Assembly: GCA_009923345.1 (NCBI GenBank) | Contig: RFTR01000011.1 | Location: 1-20,456, forward strand | Source: Betaproteobacteria bacterium | GTDB lineage: Bacteria > Pseudomonadota > Gammaproteobacteria > Burkholderiales > Burkholderiaceae_C | DNA length: 20,456 nt | Reading direction: 5' to 3' | Shown: positions 15,210 through 20,456 of the stretch, one piece after another | Position numbering within the stretch: the first letter of the stretch is position 1 | Layout: each line of letters opens with the position of its first letter | Notes under the pieces: model-generated | What the model was told of the DNA's origin: nothing | Seen by the model: only the letters and a program-made list of their open reading frames with translations | The model's database searches: none | Program-made: the position numbers and the translations under genes

Positions 15210-16297
15210 ACCCGCTTTATAACTTTGCTCCAACACTGCACTTGCTGATCTTGGGTGCTTTGGTAGCGTCTGTTCCTTTGGGATGGATGTGGTTGCGTCA
15301 GTCTTCTGCCTCCACTTCGCAGCGGGGGGTGTGGTTCACGCAATTAACCCTTTTTCTCACTTTTGATTTAGTGTTGTTCGGTGCTTTTACGCGCCTGACA
15401 GATTCTGGCTTGGGCTGCCCTGATTGGCCAGGTTGTTACGGGTTTGCAAGCCCGGTGGGTGCAGTCAATGCCATAGACGCAGCGCAAACTGCTATGCCTA
15501 CTGGCCCTGTGACGCACCAAAAAGCATGGATTGAAATGATCCACCGCTACATGGCCATGGGGGTAGGTGGTTGCATATTGACCTTGGCATGGTTTGCGTG
15601 GTCGAAGCGGTCGCAAGGCTCTAACACCAAATTACCAACCCTCACTTTGCTATGGGTTTGTGTGCAAGGCGGATTTGGTGCGCTCACTGTCACGATGAAG
15701 TTATTTCCAGCAATCGTTACTTTGCATTTACTTGGTGGCTTGGTGTTGTTGGCCTTGTTGACCATACAAATTTACCAGCAGCGCCAAGTTACACCAATTG
15801 GAATCTCCTCGAGACTTTATAGGTGTGCATGGATTTGTGCCGCATTGCTGTTGTTGCAAATTCTTTCTGGCGGATGGGTGAGCACCAATTACGCGGTGTT
15901 GGCGTGCAACACCTTTCCGCAATGCCAAGACAGTTGGTGGCCTGCGATGGACTTCTGGAATGGTTTCACGGTTTGGCGTCCCTTAGGTCTTAATGCAATG
16001 GGTGAGTCCTTAACCTTTGAAGCTTTAACGGCTATTCACTATGTACATCGTTTAAGTGCTTATGTCGTTTTCATTGCTTTAGGTGCTTTGGCATGGCAAC
16101 TACTGTCTGTGAACGGTGCAAAGCATCTTGCGAAAGTCTTAGGCGCTTTGTTGCTTTTGCAGCTTTTAACCGGGCTTTCTAATGTTGTCTTGGACTGGCC
16201 CTTGATCGCCGCCGTCGTCCACACGGGTGGTGCTGCCGCACTGTGCATCACCATGGTGTGGTTGTTGTGCATAGCGCGTAAACTGAAAACTGTATGA
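15206..16297 (+). CDS. ctaA: heme A synthase (COX15/CtaA family)
   Basis: A 363-residue, eight-helix membrane enzyme that oxidises the C8 methyl of heme O to the formyl group of heme A. Histidines for heme binding are in place: His113 (EMIHRYMA), His174 (TLHLLGG), His278/His281 (IHYVHRLSAY) and His339 (VVHTGG). Two periplasmic cysteine pairs, Cys71/Cys77 (GCPDWPGC) and Cys234/Cys240 (ACNTFPQC), are present as in CtaA of Bacillus. FTRLTDSGLGCPDWPGC is the family hallmark. I choose ATG 15206 because it forms a classic ATGA overlap with the previous stop; a longer frame to 15098 adds only sequence that overlaps the preceding gene. Confidence 0.95.
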   Translation: MNPLYNFAPTLHLLILGALVASVPLGWMWLRQSSASTSQRGVWFTQLTLFLTFDLVLFGAFTRLTDSGLGCPDWPGCYGFASPVGAVNAIDAAQTAMPTGPVTHQKAWIEMIHRYMAMGVGGCILTLAWFAWSKRSQGSNTKLPTLTLLWVCVQGGFGALTVTMKLFPAIVTLHLLGGLVLLALLTIQIYQQRQVTPIGISSRLYRCAWICAALLLLQILSGGWVSTNYAVLACNTFPQCQDSWWPAMDFWNGFTVWRPLGLNAMGESLTFEALTAIHYVHRLSAYVVFIALGALAWQLLSVNGAKHLAKVLGALLLLQLLTGLSNVVLDWPLIAAVVHTGGAAALCITMVWLLCIARKLKTV

Positions 16298-17181
16298 CCG
16301 ACAACTTCTCTTTGATGACCCGTTTGCACCAATTCAATGCGCTCACCAAACCGCGCGTCATCCAATTGATTGTATTTTGTGCGTTGATAGGCATGGTGCT
16401 CGCTGTGCCTGGTGTGCCAACTTGGAGCGAAGTGCAATTGGGTCTTTGGTCATGCGTGGGCATTTGGTTTGTAGCGGGTGCAGCCGCCGCCTTCAATTGC
16501 ATTGTTGAGAAGAAAATCGATGCGGTTATGAAGCGCACTGCATGGCGCCCTACCGCAAAGGGCGAGTTGTCTGACTCAGAGACCTTGGTTTTTTCTGGAC
16601 TGATGTGCGCATTTGGTTCATGGCTTTTGTACGTGTGGGTCAACCCACTCACCATGTGGTTGACCTTTGCCACGTTTGTGGGCTATGCCGTCATCTACAC
16701 CGTTATCCTCAAACCCTTGACACCACAAAACATCGTGATTGGTGGTGCATCTGGCGCTATGCCTCCCGTGTTGGGTTGGGCTGCGATGACAGGTGATGTC
16801 GGGCCTGAAGCACTAATTTTGTTCTTGATTATTTTCTTGTGGACGCCACCGCATTTTTGGGCGCTTGCGCTTTACCGCGTGGAGGATTACCGCAAATCTG
16901 GATTGCCCATGTTGCCCGTGACCCACGGTAACGAGTTCACCCGTCTGCAGATATGGCTCTACACCATTGTTTTGTTTGCAGCGTGTTTGATGCCTTTTGT
17001 CTACCGCATGAGCGGTTGGTTTTATTTGATCGCGGCTGTTATTTTGAGCCTTGGTTTTTGTGGCTATGGTTGGGCGTTGTGGCGCAACTACTCAGATGCG
17101 TTAGCACGCAAAACATTTCGCTTTTCGCTTATCCACTTGAGTGTGTTGTTTGCAGCCTTGTTGATAGACCATTACTTATGA
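16294..17181 (+). CDS. ctaB: protoheme IX farnesyltransferase (heme O synthase)
   Basis: A 295-residue UbiA-superfamily prenyltransferase (CtaB/CyoE) that attaches a farnesyl group to protoheme to form heme O, the substrate for CtaA. The first prenyl-diphosphate site is NCIVEKKIDAVMKRTAWRP (68-86), with Glu72 where many homologues have Asp and with Asp76 kept. The second polar loop is YTVILKPLTPQNIVIGG. WTPPHFWALAL and the basic YRKSGLPMLPV loop are also diagnostic. Nine helices are expected. The start overlaps the ctaA stop as ATGA, and the stop overlaps the Sco start in the same way, so all three are likely translated as a coupled set. Confidence 0.96.
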   Translation: MTDNFSLMTRLHQFNALTKPRVIQLIVFCALIGMVLAVPGVPTWSEVQLGLWSCVGIWFVAGAAAAFNCIVEKKIDAVMKRTAWRPTAKGELSDSETLVFSGLMCAFGSWLLYVWVNPLTMWLTFATFVGYAVIYTVILKPLTPQNIVIGGASGAMPPVLGWAAMTGDVGPEALILFLIIFLWTPPHFWALALYRVEDYRKSGLPMLPVTHGNEFTRLQIWLYTIVLFAACLMPFVYRMSGWFYLIAAVILSLGFCGYGWALWRNYSDALARKTFRFSLIHLSVLFAALLIDHYL

Positions 17182-17792
17182 ATACCCACAATCAGCGCCG
17201 TTCGATGGCGAGAGTGGCTTTTGGACTCGTCCTTGTCTGCGTCTTGACGCTGTTTGGTGCCTGCAGCCCAGACAAACCCAAATTCAACGCTATCGACGTC
17301 ACGGGTGCAAACTACGCGAAGGGTTTTACCCTCAAAGACCAGACTGGCCAAGAGCGTAAGTTAACGGACTTCAAAGGCAAAGTGGTAGTGGTATTTTTTG
17401 GCTACACCCAATGCCCCGATGTATGTCCCACCACCATGACTGAACTGGTAGAGATCAAACGTTTATTAGGTGCTAACGGCGAAAAGCTTCAAGCCGTATT
17501 CATTACCGTAGACCCAGTGCGTGACACTGCCGAGTTACTCAATGCCTACGTCACCAACTTTGATTCGAGCTTTGTAGCTTTAATCCCCACATCTGAGCAG
17601 CTTGTAGAGGTGGCCAAAGAATTCAAGATTTACTACAAGAAGGTCGATGGCAAAACGCCTACGAGTTACACCATGGACCATTCGGCTGGCAGTTACATCT
17701 TCGACATCCAAGGCCAAGTGCGTTTATTTAGCCGCTACGGTAGTGGGGCGCAAGCGATTGCGCAAGACATCGCTGTCTTGCTAAAGCCTTAG
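17178..17792 (+). CDS. SCO1/SenC family copper chaperone
   Basis: A 204-residue SCO protein that supplies copper to, or reduces, the CuA site of subunit II. The N-terminal hydrophobic segment (about 11-28) ends LFGACS, so it is either a lipoprotein at Cys29 or a simple membrane anchor; Phe at the -3 position makes the lipobox imperfect. The copper ligands are Cys79 and Cys83 in TQCPDVCP and His168 in YTMDHSAGSYIFD. FFGYTQCPDVCPTTM is the family signature. The ATG at 17178 makes a 4-base overlap with ctaB. Its last 4 bases overlap convergent rpoH with no terminator between. Confidence 0.95.
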   Translation: MNTHNQRRSMARVAFGLVLVCVLTLFGACSPDKPKFNAIDVTGANYAKGFTLKDQTGQERKLTDFKGKVVVVFFGYTQCPDVCPTTMTELVEIKRLLGANGEKLQAVFITVDPVRDTAELLNAYVTNFDSSFVALIPTSEQLVEVAKEFKIYYKKVDGKTPTSYTMDHSAGSYIFDIQGQVRLFSRYGSGAQAIAQDIAVLLKP

Positions 17793-18721
17793 GCGTATTG
17801 GGCCAAAGCCGCCTTCATTTTTTTCATGGCGGCCACTTCAATTTGACGGATACGCTCTGCGCTCACGCCATACTCGGCTGCTAGTTCATGCAGCGTCATA
17901 CCGCCTGAGCCATCGTCTTGCACCTTGAGCCAGCGCTCTTCGACCACGCGACGGCTGCGCTCGTCGAGTACTTCTAAGGCGGTTGCAATACCGTCAGAGG
18001 CCAAAACATCGCGCTGGTGCGCTGCCATCATGACGGTGGGTTCGTGGTTGACGTCGCTTAGGTAAGCAATAGGGCCAAAAGCCTCTTCACCTTCGTCGTT
18101 AGGTGTGGGGTCGAGCATCACGTCGCCACCCGACATGCGCATTTCCATCTCCAGCACTTCTTCGGGTTTGACCTTGAGTTGCTTGGCGACAGCATCCACC
18201 TCTTGCGGATTGAGCGTGCTGCGGTGCATGTCGGAGTCAGAGGCATCTGCATCGGCTTTGAAGCCTTGTTTCATGGAGCGCAAATTGAAGAACAGCTTGC
18301 GCTGGGCTTTGGTGGTGGCCACTTTGACCATGCGCCAGTTCTTCAAGATGTACTCATGGATTTCGGCTTTGATCCAGTGGAGGGCGTAACTCACCAAGCG
18401 CACGCCTTGGTCAGGGTCAAAGCGTTTGACGGCTTTCATCAAGCCGATATTGCCTTCTTGGATCAGGTCGCCGTGGGGCAAGCCGTAGCCCAGGTATTGG
18501 CGAGAAATCGACACTACCAAACGTAAGTGAGAGAGCACTAACTTACCGGCAGCCTCAAGATCATTATCGTTCTTTAGTTTGCGAGCGAACTCTTGCTCTT
18601 GCTCTAAGGTGAGCATGGGCATTCGGTTGACCGCGGAAATATACGCGTCTAAATTGCCAAGCGACGGGACCAAGGCCCATGGGTTGGCAACCGCCAGTGT
18701 CGAACTTGATAAAGTAGTCAT
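17789..18721 (-). CDS. rpoH: RNA polymerase heat-shock sigma factor (sigma-32)
   Basis: A 310-residue group 3 sigma factor directing transcription of heat-shock genes. Region 2 is clear: LVLSHLRLVVSISRQY, then GDLIQEGNIGLMKAVKRFDP and VSYALHWIKAEIHEYI. The RpoH box, QRKLFFNLRSMKQ (140-152), differs from the E. coli form at only a few places and separates it from RpoD/RpoS. Region 4.2 is a helix-turn-helix at about 276-300 (TLHELAAEYGVSAERIRQIE). The ATG at 18721 has a good ribosome site (GAAAGGACT). Just upstream is a perfect CIRCE operator, so HrcA control is expected in addition to any post-transcriptional control. Whether the leader folds as an RNA thermosensor cannot be judged by eye. Confidence 0.97.
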   Translation of the reverse strand: MTTLSSSTLAVANPWALVPSLGNLDAYISAVNRMPMLTLEQEQEFARKLKNDNDLEAAGKLVLSHLRLVVSISRQYLGYGLPHGDLIQEGNIGLMKAVKRFDPDQGVRLVSYALHWIKAEIHEYILKNWRMVKVATTKAQRKLFFNLRSMKQGFKADADASDSDMHRSTLNPQEVDAVAKQLKVKPEEVLEMEMRMSGGDVMLDPTPNDEGEEAFGPIAYLSDVNHEPTVMMAAHQRDVLASDGIATALEVLDERSRRVVEERWLKVQDDGSGGMTLHELAAEYGVSAERIRQIEVAAMKKMKAALAQYA

Positions 18722-18748
18722 ATGTAGTCCTTTCGGGTACTTTTCGTT

Positions 18749-18778
18749 ATTTTAGCACTCTATCGTAAAGAGTGCTAA
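18749..18778 (-). promoter_or_regulatory. tentative sigma-70-type promoter overlapping the CIRCE element
   Basis: On the minus strand, TTAGCA (18773-18778, 4 of 6 matches to TTGACA) and TAAAAT (18749-18754, 5 of 6 to TATAAT) are separated by 18 bases. Transcription would start about 20 bases before the rpoH ATG. The operator would then cover nearly the whole promoter. The spacing is one base longer than ideal, so this is a suggestion only. Confidence 0.35.
18752..18778. promoter_or_regulatory. CIRCE operator (HrcA binding site) upstream of rpoH
   Basis: The two arms TTAGCACTC (18752-18760) and GAGTGCTAA (18770-18778) match the CIRCE consensus at all 18 positions and keep the standard 9-base spacer. 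HrcA, a repressor helped by GroEL, binds this element. It lies 30 bases upstream of the rpoH start, placing the sigma-32 gene under HrcA control. hrcA itself is not in this window. Confidence 0.95.
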
Positions 18779-18828
18779 TTTTTGTTTTTCGAGGCCATTC
18801 AAGACCCAGGAGGACTAAAAAGGAGGGG

Positions 18829-19827
18829 TTATTGCAACAATGCTTGGGCAAATTCTTGGGCGTTAAACGTCTCCAAGTCTTCCACGGCTTCGCCCACACC
18901 AATGAAATAAACCGGCACGACACTACCGCCATTGGCGACACGCGATTGGCCCCACAGTGCAATAGCGGCCAAAACCCCGCCTTTGGCGGTACCGTCTAGT
19001 TTGGTGACCACCAAGCCGGTGAGCCCCAACGCTTCGTCAAACGCCTTGACTTGCGCCAGTGCGTTTTGACCCGTATTGCCGTCAATCACCAGTAGTACTT
19101 CATGTGGCGCGGTCGCATCAGCCTTTTGGACAACGCGTTTGATTTTTTTCAGCTCTTCCATCAAATGGAGTTGGGTTGGTAGCCGTCCGGCAGTGTCTAC
19201 CAACACGACGTCTTTGCCGCGCGCCTTGCCAGCAGACACGGCGTCAAAGCTAACGGCTGCTGGGTCCCCCCCGGCTTGCGAGACGATATCTACCGAGTTT
19301 CGCGTGGCCCACACGCCTAATTGTTCTTTGGCAGCCGCACGAAACGTATCCGCCGCAGCCAGTAAGACCGATGCGCCGCTATCGCTCAAATGGCGGGTGA
19401 GTTTGCCAATGGATGTGGTTTTGCCAGCACCGTTCACGCCAGCCACCATGATCACAGTCGGAACGTGTTCACCGACCGTCAGCGTTTTTTGCAATGGGCT
19501 TAGTAATTGGGTAATGGATTGCGCCAACAGCGCTTTGACCGCGACTGGTTCGGTGGTCGACGTTTCTTTCACCCGCTGCTTTAAGTCTTTCAGCAAATAT
19601 TCGGTGGCAGCGACACCGGTGTCAGCCATGAGAAGCGCTGTTTCAAGTTCTTCGTACAGCGTATCGTCGATACGCGTTCCGGTAAAAACGCTGCTGATGC
19701 TTTGGCCAGTGCGCTGCAGACCTTTGCCCAAGCGTTGCAGCCAACTCTGGCGTGTCTGAACCTCTACCGGTTGAGTCTCAGCATGGACAGGCGCTTGCGG
19801 GGATTTTTTCTTAAAAAAACTAAACAT
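18829..19827 (-). CDS. ftsY: signal recognition particle receptor FtsY
   Basis: A 332-residue SRP-type GTPase that docks ribosome-SRP complexes at the membrane. Nucleotide motifs are complete: GVNGAGKT (130-137), DTFRAAA (160-166), DTAGR (211-215), TKLDG (275-279) and GVGEAVEDL near the C-terminus. The acidic A domain of E. coli is reduced to a short tail, but a basic, membrane-targeting start (MFSFFKKKSPQ) remains. About seven extra residues (around 291-304, with SRVANGG) precede the closing VYFIGVGE; I believe this is usual in Comamonadaceae. I start at ATG 19827; a longer frame to 20145 runs through rsmD on the other strand and is not real. It lies 107 bases before rpoH on the same strand. 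Confidence 0.95.
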   Translation of the reverse strand: MFSFFKKKSPQAPVHAETQPVEVQTRQSWLQRLGKGLQRTGQSISSVFTGTRIDDTLYEELETALLMADTGVAATEYLLKDLKQRVKETSTTEPVAVKALLAQSITQLLSPLQKTLTVGEHVPTVIMVAGVNGAGKTTSIGKLTRHLSDSGASVLLAAADTFRAAAKEQLGVWATRNSVDIVSQAGGDPAAVSFDAVSAGKARGKDVVLVDTAGRLPTQLHLMEELKKIKRVVQKADATAPHEVLLVIDGNTGQNALAQVKAFDEALGLTGLVVTKLDGTAKGGVLAAIALWGQSRVANGGSVVPVYFIGVGEAVEDLETFNAQEFAQALLQ

Positions 19828-19840
19828 GTGTGGGGTTTCT

Positions 19841-19855
19841 AGAATCAAGCATTCT
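19841..19855. promoter_or_regulatory. inverted repeat in the ftsY/rsmD divergent gap
   Basis: AGAAT-CAAGC-ATTCT is a perfect 5-bp inverted repeat filling half of the 28-base gap between the divergent ftsY and rsmD starts, and it ends directly at the rsmD ATG. TAGAAT at 19840-19845 could serve as a plus-strand -10 box. It may be an operator or a chance symmetry. Confidence 0.25.
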
Positions 19856-20456
19856 ATGAAACCGTTTACGCGCCCAACATCTCCCAAAGATAAGCCTGCA
19901 CCCGCGCACAAGGGCGCTGGAGAAGTCCGCATCATTGGCGGGCAATGGCGACGCACCAAATTACCTGTCGCGAACAAATCAGGCCTGCGCCCTACGCCGG
20001 ACCGTGTGCGTGAGACCTTGTTCAATTGGTTAGGGCAATCTTTGCTCGGATGGAAATGTGCCGATATCTTTGCGGGCACTGGCGCATTGGGACTAGAAGC
20101 GGCGTCTCGCGAAGCCAGTGTGGTGCAACTCTGCGAGCAAGACACTGTGTTGGTAGAGCAACTTCAAGCGCATATCGATCGCTTAAAAGCATCTGCTGTA
20201 CATGTACTGCGAACCGACGGTGTGTCTTGGCTTGCAAGACAAGTGCCCCAAAGTTGGGATCTTGTGTTCATCGATCCGCCCTTTGAGAGTCAATTGTTTG
20301 AACCTGCGCTAAAAGCTTCTGCGCAAAGTACCAAGCCCAATGGTTGGATCTATTTGGAAGCCCCAAAAAAATGGAATGACGTGGAGTTATCAGCACTAGG
20401 TTTGCAAACATATAGATATTTGAAGGCAGGCAATGTACATGCGCACTTATTGCAAC
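19856..20456 (+). CDS. rsmD: 16S rRNA (guanine-966-N2)-methyltransferase RsmD, 3' end cut by window
   Basis: A partial gene of 200 codons that runs off the window's right edge without a stop. RsmD methylates G966 of 16S rRNA using S-adenosylmethionine. The diagnostic start of the fold is RIIGGQWRRTKLPV (25-38) with GLRPTPDRVRETLFNWL (43-59). The SAM motif is DIFAGTGALGLEAASR (70-85), and the catalytic DPPF is at 140-143 in DLVFIDPPF. Typical length is near 200 residues, so only a few codons are probably missing. A 20-residue Pro/Lys-rich N-terminal tail precedes the fold. It is divergent from ftsY with a 28-base gap, an arrangement also seen in E. coli. Confidence 0.95.
   Translation, partial: MKPFTRPTSPKDKPAPAHKGAGEVRIIGGQWRRTKLPVANKSGLRPTPDRVRETLFNWLGQSLLGWKCADIFAGTGALGLEAASREASVVQLCEQDTVLVEQLQAHIDRLKASAVHVLRTDGVSWLARQVPQSWDLVFIDPPFESQLFEPALKASAQSTKPNGWIYLEAPKKWNDVELSALGLQTYRYLKAGNVHAHLLQ

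Noticed and set aside
18752..18791. CIRCE repeat read as a plus-strand terminator
   Set aside because: The repeat is followed by TTTTTGTTTTTC, which imitates a terminator, but no plus-strand gene ends here and the arms match the HrcA operator exactly.
19828..20145. N-terminal extension of ftsY
   Set aside because: It runs through rsmD on the opposite strand, and the extra residues show no FtsY-like sequence; MFSFFKKKSPQ at 19827 is the normal start.
1..20456. CRISPR array, tRNA/rRNA, insertion sequence, prophage, toxin-antitoxin or defence genes
   Set aside because: Reading both strands showed no repeated spacer pattern, no RNA gene, no transposase or integrase, and no sign of a transferred island; all long frames belong to core metabolism, respiration or information processing.

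Overview
This window looks like a compact chromosomal segment of a betaproteobacterium, most likely order Burkholderiales, family Comamonadaceae. The signs are a Bug/TctC tricarboxylate-type binding protein, the small families DUF1841, DUF2970 and DUF2909, a cox operon with a 36-residue assembly peptide, and an rsmD-ftsY-rpoH block. The taxonomic call is inference from gene content and protein style. No tRNA, rRNA, insertion sequence, CRISPR array or phage gene is visible. No stretch above 300 bases lacks a gene.

Layout. (1) 26-2647, minus strand: a DUF1841 protein, a Bug-type periplasmic binding protein and a CaiB/BaiF CoA-transferase. (2) 2743-5339, plus strand: a thiolase and the two subunits of a CoA-transferase (pcaF-pcaI-pcaJ), which together finish the beta-ketoadipate pathway to succinyl-CoA and acetyl-CoA. 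(3) 5333-8763: housekeeping genes on both strands, namely ferredoxin-NADP reductase, a MaoC-like hydratase, TrmL tRNA methyltransferase, a ComF-type phosphoribosyltransferase and a BioC-like methyltransferase with a degenerate SAM motif. (4) 8839-13468, plus strand: structural genes of an aa3-type cytochrome c oxidase (coxB with a fused cytochrome c domain, coxA, coxC) mixed with assembly genes (36-aa peptide, ctaG, DUF2970), closed by a strong hairpin terminator. (5) A small DUF2909 membrane protein on the minus strand at 13552. (6) 13763-17792, plus strand: oxidase maturation genes SURF1, a Sco-like thioredoxin-fold protein, ctaA, ctaB and a SenC/Sco1 copper chaperone, coupled by short overlaps. 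(7) 17789-20456: rpoH and ftsY on the minus strand and rsmD, cut by the window edge, on the plus strand.

Regions 4 to 6 form one functional unit. CtaB and CtaA make heme O and then heme A; CtaG, the two Sco-like proteins and the small membrane proteins handle copper delivery and assembly; SURF1 helps insert heme; CoxA/B/C are the enzyme.

The most striking non-coding signal is a perfect CIRCE operator (TTAGCACTC-N9-GAGTGCTAA) 30 bases upstream of rpoH. It predicts that the HrcA repressor controls the heat-shock sigma factor. The rsmD/ftsY/rpoH order matches the E. coli locus except that ftsE and ftsX are missing. Three of four convergent gene pairs overlap at their 3' ends, which shows how tightly the segment is packed. 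I found no clear case for a wholly new system; the novelty lies in regulation and small assembly factors.
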